64,000 bases of DNA from Photobacterium profundum. Lineage in GTDB: Bacteria > Pseudomonadota > Gammaproteobacteria > Enterobacterales > Vibrionaceae. The notes below the pieces were generated by a model. The model did no database searches and was not told where the DNA came from. It saw nothing but the letters and a program-made list of their open reading frames with translations. Made by a program: the position numbers and the translations under genes. Shown piece by piece: positions 53,816 through 62,235 of this stretch; position 1 is the first letter of the stretch, and each line of letters begins with the position of its first letter. The stretch covers positions 124,001 to 188,000 of the forward strand of contig NZ_PYOD01000004.1 of assembly GCF_003026285.1 (NCBI RefSeq), in the 5' to 3' direction.

Positions 53816-55531
53816 ATGACCGTAGGAAAATACCTAAGGTGGAAAGATGAGCGTGGTAATGATTTCAGACCTGTAGCATTAACAGGCACAGAGTTACTAA
53901 ACGATCGTAATTTAAATAAAAGTACCGCATTTAGCTACGAAGAGCGTGAAGCATTCGACTTGGTTGGCTTATTACCCCCTAAAGTACAAACGTTTGATGA
54001 TCAGCTTAATCGGGTATATGACGGCTTTCGTAATGCCTCTACAGACATCGAAAAATACCTTTTTTTGCGCGCCTTACAAGATAGAAATGAAACATTATTC
54101 TACGCACTGTTATCTCGCCATGTAGAAGAAATGACACCGATTATTTATACCCCGACAGTGGGAAAGGCATGTCAGGAGTTTAGCCACCGTTATCAAAAAG
54201 CCCGTGGTTTATATATCACAGAAGACAGTGTTGATCAGATGGGTGACATGGCGCGTCACTTCACCGGAAAAGACATTAAAATCATCGTGGTCACAGATAG
54301 CCAAGGTATTCTTGGGCTAGGTGATCAGGGGGTTGGCGGCATGGGTATTCCTATTGGCAAGCTGTCTTTATATACCTTAGGTGCGGGTATTCATCCGGCT
54401 CACTGTTTGCCAATTGCATTAGATGTAGGTACAGACAATCAAGATTTGCTTGATGATCCTATGTATTTGGGTATGCCCCGTAAACGTATGCGTGGTGAAG
54501 AATACAAAATATTTATTCGTAAGTTCGTGAAGCAAATACAGCAGCACTTTCCAAAAGCCGTTCTTCAATGGGAAGATTTTAGTAAATCAAATGCTTTTGA
54601 TAATCTGAGCGATTATGAAGATTATTTACCTTCATTTAATGATGATATTCAAGGAACGGGTTCTGTTGTTTTAGCGGGTATTCTTGGTGCCGTAAAAATT
54701 AAAGAAGAGAAATTAGCGGATCAAACTTACGTTGTTTATGGCGCAGGTGCTGGCGGTGTGGGAGTCGCTGACCAGATATATGCAGGCTTATTAAAAGAAG
54801 GTTGCTCGCATAGCATCGCGAGAGAAAAAATATTCGTTCTTGATTCTCAAGGTTTAGTTTTTGATGATCGTGAAGGGCTCGATGAATATAAAAAACGTTA
54901 TGCGAAGCCAAGAGAATTAGCCAATAATTGGCAAACGAAAGAGCTAGGTAAAGTAAGCCTAACTGAACTTATTAATAACCACCCTGTAACGGTTTTGCTG
55001 GGTACTAGTGGTATTGGTGGGGCATTTAAAGCAGAACACGTTCAAAAAATGATGGAGTACACCAAGCGCCCAATGGTATTCCCTCTTTCTAACCCTACGG
55101 CAAACTGTGAAGCCTTACCGGAAGATGTTTACCAATGGAGCGATGGGCAAGCGATTGTGGCAACAGGGAGCCCGTTTAGTGATGTGAATTATAATGGACG
55201 GGAATACCGAATTGGTCAGGGTAATAATGTGTTTATTTTCCCTGGTGTCGGTTTAGCTTCCATTGTATCGGGTACGCCAAAAATCACCTTAGACATGTTC
55301 ACAATGGCATCTTACGCGCTAGCCGATTGTGTCTCTGATGATGATCTAGCAGCAGGGTGTGTATTCCCGCGTATCAGTAAACTCAAAGAAGTATCGATGG
55401 TGGTTGCTACGCGTATTCTTGAAAATATGCAGACAACAGAACCGAATAGTCCACTTCGAGGTAAAAACATTCAACAAGAACTGGCAATGCATATGTGGGA
55501 ACCTGCGTACTTACCTTATCGCAGAGTGTAG
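53816..55531 (+). CDS. maeA: NAD-dependent malic enzyme
   Basis: Malate to pyruvate oxidative decarboxylase, 571 aa (E. coli MaeA 565). Motif YTPTVGKACQEFSH, the catalytic stretch VVTDSQGILGLGDQGVGGMG, FNDDIQGTGSVVLAGILGA with the metal-binding Asp residues, and the NAD site VYGAGAGGVG are all present. I chose ATG 53816 with GGAGGG before it; a TTG 14 codons upstream is in frame but unsupported. It is a single gene closed by a strong terminator. The remnant of the interspersed repeat sits in its upstream region. Confidence 0.94.
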   Translation: MTVGKYLRWKDERGNDFRPVALTGTELLNDRNLNKSTAFSYEEREAFDLVGLLPPKVQTFDDQLNRVYDGFRNASTDIEKYLFLRALQDRNETLFYALLSRHVEEMTPIIYTPTVGKACQEFSHRYQKARGLYITEDSVDQMGDMARHFTGKDIKIIVVTDSQGILGLGDQGVGGMGIPIGKLSLYTLGAGIHPAHCLPIALDVGTDNQDLLDDPMYLGMPRKRMRGEEYKIFIRKFVKQIQQHFPKAVLQWEDFSKSNAFDNLSDYEDYLPSFNDDIQGTGSVVLAGILGAVKIKEEKLADQTYVVYGAGAGGVGVADQIYAGLLKEGCSHSIAREKIFVLDSQGLVFDDREGLDEYKKRYAKPRELANNWQTKELGKVSLTELINNHPVTVLLGTSGIGGAFKAEHVQKMMEYTKRPMVFPLSNPTANCEALPEDVYQWSDGQAIVATGSPFSDVNYNGREYRIGQGNNVFIFPGVGLASIVSGTPKITLDMFTMASYALADCVSDDDLAAGCVFPRISKLKEVSMVVATRILENMQTTEPNSPLRGKNIQQELAMHMWEPAYLPYRRV

Positions 55532-55587
55532 CTATATCAAGTTAAAGTGCGATTACCCCCATTAATATAAAGCATATAAGCTAACTG

Positions 55588-55643
55588 AAAATCCACTTTT
55601 CACTACTCACTATAACGAGAGATAGATAGAAAAGTGGATTTTT
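55588..55643 (+). terminator. Terminator after maeA
   Basis: AAAATCCACTTTTC and GAAAAGTGGATTTT pair perfectly over 14 bp around a 27-nt loop, then T and ATTG follow. It lies between maeA and the trpS leader. Confidence 0.8.
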
Positions 55644-55729
55644 ATTGAATGCAGATATTGTTATGGTTACTGCTGTTTTGTTTGAATATTCTCTTGTATA
55701 ACGGGAAAAGTCTTGATAGCTTATTAAGC

Positions 55730-55786
55730 ATGAAAACATATTCTCTTCGCACTTTCATTTCAAATTCTTGGTGGCGTTCTTTTTAG
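55730..55786 (+). CDS. Trp-codon leader peptide upstream of trpS
   Basis: An 18-codon frame, MKTYSLRTFISNSWWRSF, with two adjacent Trp codons (55769-55774), ending TAG 55784-55786, too short for ordinary gene callers. Tandem Trp codons followed by mutually exclusive hairpins are the signature of a ribosome-mediated attenuator, as in trp operons. It starts 152 bp upstream of the auxiliary TrpRS gene. No strong Shine-Dalgarno is seen (only TTAAGC). Confidence 0.72.
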   Translation: MKTYSLRTFISNSWWRSF

Positions 55787-55860
55787 AGCGGCGCTGAATT
55801 CTTATGTTCAAAAGCCGCCGGAAGGTAGCTTAAGAACACACTCAAGTTATATTTCCGGCG
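55775..55860 (+). promoter_or_regulatory. Attenuator-like hairpins before trpS
   Basis: Three competing stems: 1:2 = CGTTCT (55775-55780) with AGAGCG (55785-55790), directly on the Trp/stop codons; 2:3 = GCGGC (55788-55792) with GCCGC (55814-55818); 3:4 = CGCCGGAA (55816-55823) with TTCCGGCG (55853-55860). Stalling at Trp codons would open 1:2, allow 2:3 and block 3:4. No U-run follows 3:4, so the readout may be translational or Rho-dependent. Confidence 0.62.
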
Positions 55861-55881
55861 CACTATTTCAGAGATATAACG

Positions 55882-56901
55882 ATGCAAAACAATATACATT
55901 TAAAGAAAGAAAAAATCCTCACTGGTGATAGAGCAACAGGGCCTTTACATTTAGGGCACTTAGTGGGTTCGCTACAGCAGCGTGTACTGCTGCAAGAGCA
56001 GTATGATCAAACTGTGCTGGTGGCAGACCTGCAAGGCCTAACAGATAACGGGCATAACCCTCAGAAAGTGTCTTCCAATATTTTAAATGTAGTTGCTGAC
56101 TACTTAGCCGTAGGCATTAACCCCTCTAAAACAACGATCTGTTTGCAATCCGCGATTCCTGCGTTATCTGAACTTACAATGTATTATTCAAACCTAGTGT
56201 CTATCTCTCGATTAGAGCGGAACCCTACTGTTAAAAATGAGATTAAAAGTAAAGAGTTCGGCCGTTCAATTCCAGCGGGCTTTCTTACTTACCCTATAAG
56301 CCAAGCGGCGGACGTTACAGCCTTCAAAGCAACATTAATTCCGGTAGGTGAAGATCAATTACCAATGCTAGAGCAAACCAATGAAATAGTAAGAAGGCTT
56401 AACCACATAGCACAAAGAGAAGTGTTGGTGGAATGCAAAGCCTTATTGAGCAAAGTGTCACGCTTACCAAGTGCTGATGGCAAAAGTAAGATGTCTAAAT
56501 CAATGGGTAATACCATTATGCTTGGCTCATCGGCAAAAGATATTTCGCGTTCTGTTAAATCTATGTATACCGATCCGAATCATTTATCTGTGAACGATTC
56601 TGGTCAGGTTGAAGGGAATATTGTCTTTACCTATCTAGATGCATTTCACCCTGATGCCGAGTATGTACAATCACTAAAAGAACATTATCAACGGGGTGGT
56701 TTAGGCGATGGAACAACAAAGAAAATTTTGGAGGAATGCCTACAAGAAATGCTAAGGCCGATACGTGAACGCAGAGAACATTATTTGTCTGATAAAGCAG
56801 AATTAATTGCCATTTTGAAGCAGGGGACAGATAAAGCCCGCGGCGAATCTGAAGCTGTATTAGAGGATGTTAAAAGGGCGTTTGGGTTGAATTTTTTCTA
56901 A
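55882..56901 (+). CDS. trpS: Tryptophanyl-tRNA synthetase, auxiliary type
   Basis: Class I synthetase of 339 aa charging tRNA-Trp. The HIGH motif is TGDRATGPLHLGHLVGSL and the KMSKS motif is DGKSKMSKSMGNT. Housekeeping TrpRS of Vibrio/E. coli begins PSGELTIGNYMGAL, so this is a distinct type, like the second TrpRS of Streptomyces and Deinococcus, which can give resistance to indolmycin. An 18-codon leader with tandem Trp codons and an attenuator-like fold lie upstream, matching its likely induction by uncharged tRNA-Trp. Inference: a backup enzyme that is switched on when tRNA-Trp charging falls. Confidence 0.88.
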   Translation: MQNNIHLKKEKILTGDRATGPLHLGHLVGSLQQRVLLQEQYDQTVLVADLQGLTDNGHNPQKVSSNILNVVADYLAVGINPSKTTICLQSAIPALSELTMYYSNLVSISRLERNPTVKNEIKSKEFGRSIPAGFLTYPISQAADVTAFKATLIPVGEDQLPMLEQTNEIVRRLNHIAQREVLVECKALLSKVSRLPSADGKSKMSKSMGNTIMLGSSAKDISRSVKSMYTDPNHLSVNDSGQVEGNIVFTYLDAFHPDAEYVQSLKEHYQRGGLGDGTTKKILEECLQEMLRPIRERREHYLSDKAELIAILKQGTDKARGESEAVLEDVKRAFGLNFF

Positions 56902-56911
56902 ACAAATGCAA

Positions 56912-56971
56912 AAAAGCCGAAGTACTTACTGATTAGAAGTGCGAACTGACTAATCGTAATCTTCGGCTTTT
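56912..56971. terminator. Bidirectional terminator between trpS and the DUF2076 gene
   Basis: AAAAGCCGAAG and CTTCGGCTTTT pair over 11 bp, and an inner GATTAG/CTAATC stem extends the arm. A- and T-rich flanks are on both sides, so it can end both convergent transcripts. Confidence 0.88.
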
Positions 56972-56997
56972 AAAAATATAGAAGAATGCTTTATTGC

Positions 56998-57717
56998 TTA
57001 AACATCGTCGCCAAAGTCACCGAAGTCATCACCACCGCCGCCAAAGAAGCTGTCGTCACCGCCACCGAACGAATTATTGGCAAGTGTATCTTCACCAAAT
57101 CCAGAGTCACCGAAGCCTGAATCGCCAAAACCAGCATCACCGAATCCGCTCGTTGAATCACTGAAGCCTGAATCACCGAAACCGCCAGAAGCAAAGCTGC
57201 TTGATGAGTCGTCTAAAAAGCCACCTGAACTCTCATCGGTTGACGCCAGTTCTTCTGCGCCTGTATCTGCTGTCGGATCCGCGGCTGCATCTGTTGCAGT
57301 ATCAGCGGGTTGTTCATCATTATTGAACAACATGTTGCTAATCATGTTACCTGCAACCATACCGACAGCTACACTTGCAGCTGTTTGCATGAAGCTACCA
57401 AAGGCACTTGGTTGGTTCATTGGCTGTGGTGGTTGCGGAGCAGGGCGGTTGCCTCCCATCATTTTGCTAAACGCACCGCGATTAGATTCTGATTTATGGT
57501 GTTCAACGCTTTTCTCTAGATAATCATTTTTTTGCTTCATTTCTTTTAATGCCATTTCTTGAACCAAAACTGCTTGGGTCAATTTGTAAACAGCATCTTG
57601 TTGCGAACCGATTTCGTTACCGATCAGTTGGTCTGCATCTGTGTCTTTTGTTTTCGAAGGGCTTTGTTTTAGCTTATTAGCAACGTTCTGAATCAGTTCT
57701 TTTTCTTGTGGAGTCAT
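56998..57717 (-). CDS. DUF2076-family protein with Gly/Asp-rich tail
   Basis: Protein of 239 aa starting MTPQEKELIQNVANKLKQSP, the DUF2076 hallmark. A helical N-terminus (coiled-coil, about 40-75) is followed by a Pro-rich link and a membrane-like helix (FGSFMQTAASVAVGMVAGNMISNMLF, about 106-131). The last 70 residues are low complexity, with repeats of GFGDSGF type ending in GDDFGDFGDDV. The family is widespread in proteobacteria but of unclear function. The tail may bind cations or act as a flexible linker. Confidence 0.82.
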   Translation of the reverse strand: MTPQEKELIQNVANKLKQSPSKTKDTDADQLIGNEIGSQQDAVYKLTQAVLVQEMALKEMKQKNDYLEKSVEHHKSESNRGAFSKMMGGNRPAPQPPQPMNQPSAFGSFMQTAASVAVGMVAGNMISNMLFNNDEQPADTATDAAADPTADTGAEELASTDESSGGFLDDSSSSFASGGFGDSGFSDSTSGFGDAGFGDSGFGDSGFGEDTLANNSFGGGDDSFFGGGGDDFGDFGDDV

Positions 57718-57919
57718 TACATTTACCTTCTTAATTACCTCTGGTATTTCGATGTTGAGCCCGAGGTAATATTATCGATCATTATTATGACTCACATCCT
57801 ATCTTATGGTTCATATTTCTACTTACTGACTTATGTAACATTATGTTGCTGGTGGCTGATTGATGACCATCAAGGCTAAATAAGGAACAGGGTTAAGGTC
57901 GGTAAGGTAAGAAGTATAA

Positions 57920-57944
57920 AAAATCCGACATAGCGTCGGATTTT
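57920..57944 (-). terminator. Rho-independent terminator after yceI
   Basis: AAAATCCGAC and GTCGGATTTT pair over 10 bp with a 5-nt loop. On the minus strand the sequence continues TTTATAC after the stem T-run. It sits 43 bp beyond the yceI stop. Confidence 0.88.
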
Positions 57945-57987
57945 GTGGGGGTTAAATAATCTTCATATATCTTTTTGTAAATACGTT

Positions 57988-58557
57988 TTACTGGCGAACG
58001 CCTTCAACATGCAGCTCTAAATCGGCATAGCTTGACTCACCCATAACAGGTACGCCAAAGTCTTCAAGCTCTATGCGGGTTGTGCCTGCAAATCCAGCAC
58101 GGTAACCACCCCATGGGTCTTCACCTTCACCAATGAACTGTGCATCGATAGTGATTGGCTTCGTTTCACCGTGTAAGGTTAAATCACCTGTAATTGCTAG
58201 TTCACCATTACCTTTGTCTGTCACTTTTGTGCTAGTAAAAGAGGCTGTCGCGTATTTTTTAACATCTAAAAAGTCACCGCTACGAACGTGCTTGTCGCGT
58301 TCTGCATGGTTAGTATCAAAACTGGTTGTATCAACATTTACTGATACTTTTGATGCCGCGATATCTTTAGGATCATAGCTAAAAGTACCGTCAAACGTAT
58401 TAAAACGACCTTTAATATAGCTATAACCAAGGTGTTTAATCTTTATGTTAATTGATGCGTGTGCACCCTGAGTATCGATCACGTAATCTGCTGCTGACGC
58501 AATACTTGGCATTGTCATTGCGGTAAATAAGCCTAAGGCTAATAGCTGTTTTTTCAT
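57988..58557 (-). CDS. yceI: YceI-family periplasmic lipid-binding protein
   Basis: Secreted protein of 189 aa with signal peptide (to about Ala22, IASA-AD) and the YceI lipocalin-like fold: YVIDTQGAHASINIKIKHLGYSYIKGRFNTFDGTFSYDPKDIAASK, TASFTSTKVTDKGNGELAITGDLTLHGETKPI and GFAGTTRIELEDFGV. YceI proteins bind polyisoprenoid lipids such as ubiquinone-like chains. The ATG overlaps the b561 stop, so it is coupled to the cytochrome gene, a pairing seen in many proteobacteria. Confidence 0.93.
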   Translation of the reverse strand: MKKQLLALGLFTAMTMPSIASAADYVIDTQGAHASINIKIKHLGYSYIKGRFNTFDGTFSYDPKDIAASKVSVNVDTTSFDTNHAERDKHVRSGDFLDVKKYATASFTSTKVTDKGNGELAITGDLTLHGETKPITIDAQFIGEGEDPWGGYRAGFAGTTRIELEDFGVPVMGESSYADLELHVEGVRQ

Positions 58558-59096
58558 TTTTCTTTAACTCCCAACATTTTGGTTAATGTATTGTCTTTAT
58601 TAATAAAGTGATGCTTTAACGCTGCAATAGCGTGAATGACAACGAGTGCAATTAAGCTGAGGGAGAGGTAGTAATGTACTTCCCCTGCAATATCAGCTTG
58701 GTTTTCAAAGAGCTCTCCTAGTGCAGGTACAGAGAACCAATTAAATACGTCAATTGATCGACCGTCGGCGGTCGAAATTAGGTAACCCGATATAAATAAA
58801 CTAAACATAAGAAGGTACAGAGCACTGTGTGCCAGCTTGGCTGAAATAATTTCCCATGCAGCCCCTTTTATCTCTGGGTGCCCTTTAAATGAGCGCCATA
58901 ACAATCTGAAAATAGTGGCAAAAGCGAGCAGTAAACCAACCGATTTATGCCAATGTGGAACAGGCTTGTACCATTGTGAGTAATAGTTCAAGTCAACCAT
59001 CCATAACCCAACGGCAAACAGGCCGATAACGGCAATTGCAGTTACCCAATGTAACGTAATTGATACCCAATCATATTGGTTTGGATGATTTTTCAT
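58554..59096 (-). CDS. cybB: Cytochrome b561 (superoxide:ubiquinone oxidoreductase type)
   Basis: Four-helix dihaem membrane cytochrome of 180 aa. Conserved His residues: SITLHWVTAIAVIGL, PVPHWHKSVGLLL, and helix-4 HYYLSLSLIALVVIHAIAALKHH. E. coli CybB transfers electrons from superoxide to ubiquinone. It is the first gene of the cybB-yceI pair, overlapping by 4 bp. A 9-bp inverted repeat lies 21 bp upstream of the ATG. Confidence 0.9.
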   Translation of the reverse strand: MKNHPNQYDWVSITLHWVTAIAVIGLFAVGLWMVDLNYYSQWYKPVPHWHKSVGLLLAFATIFRLLWRSFKGHPEIKGAAWEIISAKLAHSALYLLMFSLFISGYLISTADGRSIDVFNWFSVPALGELFENQADIAGEVHYYLSLSLIALVVIHAIAALKHHFINKDNTLTKMLGVKEK

Positions 59097-59443
59097 GTAA
59101 ACGTGTCTTATTAACCTTCAATAACATTCATTCTAGTTTGTTATTGAAAAGTTATAACCGTTCTCAGCCGAACAAGTTATTCGATTTTTTTGAAGGAACT
59201 ATCTAATCTATCGTAAGGAGCGCTGCTTATCTCTACCTGTTTGTTTCTAAAGGATAAAAGCGATAGTTATTTGTTAAAAGAAATATGAATCAGATTTGAG
59301 TTTCGTCGGGAGTAAAGGGGTAATGTATGGGGATATTGTGGATAGAAGCCCTTTTTGTGCTGTAGCTTAGTAACTTAGGGGTAACGTAAAAGGGCTTATT
59401 GCGTTGGTGTATAATCAGAACAGCGTGGTAATACCGATAAAGA
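59097..59443. other. Intergenic region between cybB and the HAD gene
   Basis: A 347-bp gap with the inverted repeat at 59117-59148 and no other assignable feature. The HAD gene ends at 59444 on the minus strand, and cybB begins at 59096 on the same strand. Confidence 0.4.
59117..59148. promoter_or_regulatory. Inverted repeat upstream of cybB
   Basis: TTCAATAAC and GTTATTGAA are perfect 9-bp arms separated by 14 bp, 21 bp before the cybB start. It may be an operator (the spacing suits a dimer on one face of DNA) or a 5'-UTR hairpin. Confidence 0.5.
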
Positions 59444-60148
59444 CTAGCGTAATATATTGTTATCGTGACGCCAATCCATGATGGTCCAATCATTTACTTG
59501 AGCATGCAGAGACAATGCTGGATCAGGGTTTACAGCAAAAGGACGATCGACGGCATCAAGCATTGGTAGATCATTGATAGAATCGCTGTAACCGTAGCTG
59601 CCTTTGAATTCAGTGTCTTGATTATCTAACCATGCTTTCATTCGTATCACCTTTCCTTGTTGATAACTTAATGTGCCTTTGGTATTGCCTGTAAAAATGC
59701 CGTTGATTGTTTCTAGTTCAATCGCGATGACATCTTCAACGTTGAGCATTGTGGCTATGGGCTTAACAAGGTGCTCACTTGTTGCCGAGATAATAAGCAC
59801 TTGATCACCCCGTTTTTTATGCCACTCAATACGTGCTAGCGCATCAGGATAGAGTGCAGGTTTAATTTTCTCTTCCAAAAACTCTTCGACAAGTGCTGAA
59901 ATTTTTGTAATATCGCACCCTTTGATTGGTTGAAGTGTGGCTTCCATATAGGTATTCATGTCTAACGTGCCTTCTGCATACGCTTGCATTAGACGTTGCT
60001 CTTCTTCAAGAAGCGTTTGCGGTGCGAGACCTTTTTGAACAAGAAAGGCATTCCACAAGCTAGCAGAATCAGCGGCGATCAAGGTCTCGTCTAAATCGAA
60101 AATAGCCAAGTATGGTTTAATGGTCTTCTTGTGATTATCAAATAACAA
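59444..60148 (-). CDS. HAD-IB family phosphatase (SerB-like)
   Basis: Phosphotransferase of 234 aa. Motif I is IFDLDETLIAADS (nucleophile in DLDET), motif II is LIISATSE, and motif III/IV spans GKVIRM and YGYSDSINDLPML. It resembles the phosphoserine-phosphatase-like HAD-IB group (CicA/YfhB type). The substrate is unknown. The gene is independent of fumC downstream, which it precedes by 148 bp in the same direction on the opposite side of a short gap. Confidence 0.85.
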   Translation of the reverse strand: MLFDNHKKTIKPYLAIFDLDETLIAADSASLWNAFLVQKGLAPQTLLEEEQRLMQAYAEGTLDMNTYMEATLQPIKGCDITKISALVEEFLEEKIKPALYPDALARIEWHKKRGDQVLIISATSEHLVKPIATMLNVEDVIAIELETINGIFTGNTKGTLSYQQGKVIRMKAWLDNQDTEFKGSYGYSDSINDLPMLDAVDRPFAVNPDPALSLHAQVNDWTIMDWRHDNNILR

Positions 60149-60296
60149 ACTGCGTATCCTTCACGAAATTAAATATATTCTGTCTTTTAGTTGCCGTTAG
60201 ATTAAGTTGTTAATGTGACAGTTTCTTTTCAAATGTGTGTAATTTTAGAGTCATGGATACTGGGTTCGTGACTGAGTTCGCATGTGCAGACCAATC

Positions 60297-61682
60297 TCAA
60301 TGTGCAACGCCACCTTGTGTCAGTTTTTTTGGGTTCAGCAGTTTTTCTAATTCTTCGCGACTAATATTAGTTTCTTCTTCTGCTACCTCAATAATCGCTC
60401 TTTGTTCTTTGTAGGCTTTTTTTGCTATTTCTGCTGCTTTTAAATATCCAATTACAGGGTTAAGAGCAGTAACCAATATAGGGTTTTTAGCGAGTGCCAC
60501 TTGCAGGTTTTCTTCCCTAACAATGAATGTACTAATGGCTTTGTCAGCTAGCAAGGTAGAGGTATTCGCCATTAATTCGATACTTTGAATCAGGTTATGT
60601 GCAATAACAGGTAACATAACGTTCAACTGAAAATTACCAGATTGACCTCCGACGGTAATGGTCGCGTCATTACCGATGACTTGTGCTGCAACCATTGCTG
60701 CTGCTTCTGGAATAACAGGGTTAACTTTTCCGGGCATAATTGAAGAGCCAGGTTGAAGGGCTTCAAGTTCAATTTCACCTAGTCCAGCTAGTGGACCTGA
60801 ATTCATCCAACGTAGATCATTTGATATTTTTAAAATCGCAACCGCTAAGGTTTTAAGTTGCCCTGAAAGTGCAACAATTGCATCTTGGCTACTGAGGTTA
60901 TAAAAGAAGTTATCGCTAGATGTAAAAGGGATTTCAGTTGAGATTGAAATATTATTTGCAAAGATTGCAGAAAATTCGGGTTCAGCATTGATTCCGGTAC
61001 CTACCGCTGTTCCACCTTGTGCAAGTGATGAAGCATTATCCAGCGCATGTTGAATACCTAGTTGTGCACGTTCGAGTTGTATTTTCCAACCTTGCAACTC
61101 TTGACCAAGGGTTACAGGCATAGCATCCATTAGGTGAGTACGCCCTGTTTTTACTATATGACCAATTTCTGCTGTTTTTTTATCTAATGCCTGAGTTAAG
61201 TATTCTAATGCAGGGAATAATTGAAAATGGCAGGTAATTGCAGCACTTATTTGAATGGCGGTAGGAATAACATCGTTACTGCTCTGGCCCATATTTACGT
61301 GGTCGTTAGGGCTTATGTTTTGTTCTGCTTTTTGTGATGAAAGTGTCGCGATAACTTCATTGGCATTCATATTAGAGCTAGTGCCTGAACCTGTTTGGAA
61401 TACATCAATGGGAAATTGTTCAAAGTGTTCACCATTAATTATTTCTTGGCAGCTATCAATGATGGCATGAGCAACCTTGTCATCAAGCAGCTCTAATTCA
61501 AGGTTACTTCGGGCTGCTGCTTGTTTTATGTATGCCAGTGCTTTAATAAATTCGTGGGGCATTTGAATACCACTGATCGGAAAATTATTAACGGCACGTT
61601 GTGTTTGAGCTTGATAAAGTGCATTTTTAGGAACGTGCACGTCACCCATACTGTCAGTTTCAATTCGATAGTGTGAAGACAT
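60297..61682 (-). CDS. fumC: Fumarase C (class II, iron-free)
   Basis: Fumarate hydratase, 461 aa (E. coli FumC 467). The signature GSSIMPGKVNPVIPE is intact, as are TGSGTSSNMNANEV and GQSSNDVIPTAI. I start it at ATG 61682 (MSSHYRIETDS), with TAAGGAA ahead. The upstream 47 codons also open in this frame belong to fagA sequence and lack a ribosome site. Class II fumarases need no Fe-S cluster, so they are used when iron is scarce. It follows a FagA-like gene by 11 bp under a Fur box. Confidence 0.94.
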   Translation of the reverse strand: MSSHYRIETDSMGDVHVPKNALYQAQTQRAVNNFPISGIQMPHEFIKALAYIKQAAARSNLELELLDDKVAHAIIDSCQEIINGEHFEQFPIDVFQTGSGTSSNMNANEVIATLSSQKAEQNISPNDHVNMGQSSNDVIPTAIQISAAITCHFQLFPALEYLTQALDKKTAEIGHIVKTGRTHLMDAMPVTLGQELQGWKIQLERAQLGIQHALDNASSLAQGGTAVGTGINAEPEFSAIFANNISISTEIPFTSSDNFFYNLSSQDAIVALSGQLKTLAVAILKISNDLRWMNSGPLAGLGEIELEALQPGSSIMPGKVNPVIPEAAAMVAAQVIGNDATITVGGQSGNFQLNVMLPVIAHNLIQSIELMANTSTLLADKAISTFIVREENLQVALAKNPILVTALNPVIGYLKAAEIAKKAYKEQRAIIEVAEEETNISREELEKLLNPKKLTQGGVAH

Positions 61683-61693
61683 AATATTATTCC

Positions 61694-62077
61694 TTACAGA
61701 CCTGAAGTTAGATGTGTTTGTTGTAAGTGCTGTTGTAGAGATAGAAGTTGCTGACGGCCCGTTTCTGAATTGCCGTAAAATTTTTTCAACGCTAAAAGTG
61801 GGCAATGGATATGATCTAAGCAAATGCGACGAAAAATACGGGAGTTATTCGGCTGATTGATTGCTTCTACTAGATGAAAAAAAACGCGTCGTAGAAACAG
61901 CTCTCGCAGAATCGGGTTAAAAGTAGGGGTATTAAGGCAGTATAGAGATGCTAAGTTAAGACCTGATTGAACAAAATCGATGATGACATCAGGCTCATAA
62001 CCGGGCGTAATCCGACGGTTTAAAAACCGATCTTCTGCTTTAAAGTAATGATGATACAGGGTTGAAGTACAGTCCAT
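61694..62077 (-). CDS. fagA: FagA-like protein (Fur-associated gene A)
   Basis: Cytosolic protein of about 127 aa, MDCTSTLYHHYFKAEDRFLN, with a basic, helical body (ILRELFLRRVFFHLVEAINQ, ALKKFYGNSETGRQQLLSLQ). I judge it a FagA homologue mainly by context: in Pseudomonas aeruginosa fagA-fumC-orfX-sodM is an iron-repressed operon. Here it precedes fumC by 11 bp and has a perfect Fur box 33 bp upstream. I chose ATG 62077 with AGGA ahead rather than a TTG six codons upstream. Function unknown. Confidence 0.6.
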   Translation of the reverse strand: MDCTSTLYHHYFKAEDRFLNRRITPGYEPDVIIDFVQSGLNLASLYCLNTPTFNPILRELFLRRVFFHLVEAINQPNNSRIFRRICLDHIHCPLLALKKFYGNSETGRQQLLSLQQHLQQTHLTSGL

Positions 62078-62109
62078 AGGGATCCTATAAAGCAATCAAT
62101 AAATCGTAG

Positions 62110-62124
62110 TGATAATTATTATCA
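62110..62124. promoter_or_regulatory. Fur box of fagA-fumC
   Basis: TGATAATTATTATCA matches the 7-1-7 Fur consensus TGATAAT-N-ATTATCA at every position. It lies 33 bp upstream of the fagA start. Confidence 0.88.
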
Positions 62125-62235
62125 TTTAATGCATTGATGTTCAAGGAAGACATCTATTAAAGTTTATACCATAGACCCCAATTCGTTATGTATTTCCGCA
62201 TATCGTACATACTCAATCTATTAAATATATAGCGA

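Noticed and set aside
57077-57523. Plus-strand 148-codon frame antisense to the DUF2076 gene
   Set aside because: Its Pro/Ser repeats mirror the Gly/Asp repeats of the real gene on the other strand; compositional shadow.
61683-61823. 47-codon N-terminal extension of fumC
   Set aside because: It overlaps the fagA-like gene, and the ATG at 61682 has a good ribosome site and matches usual FumC length.
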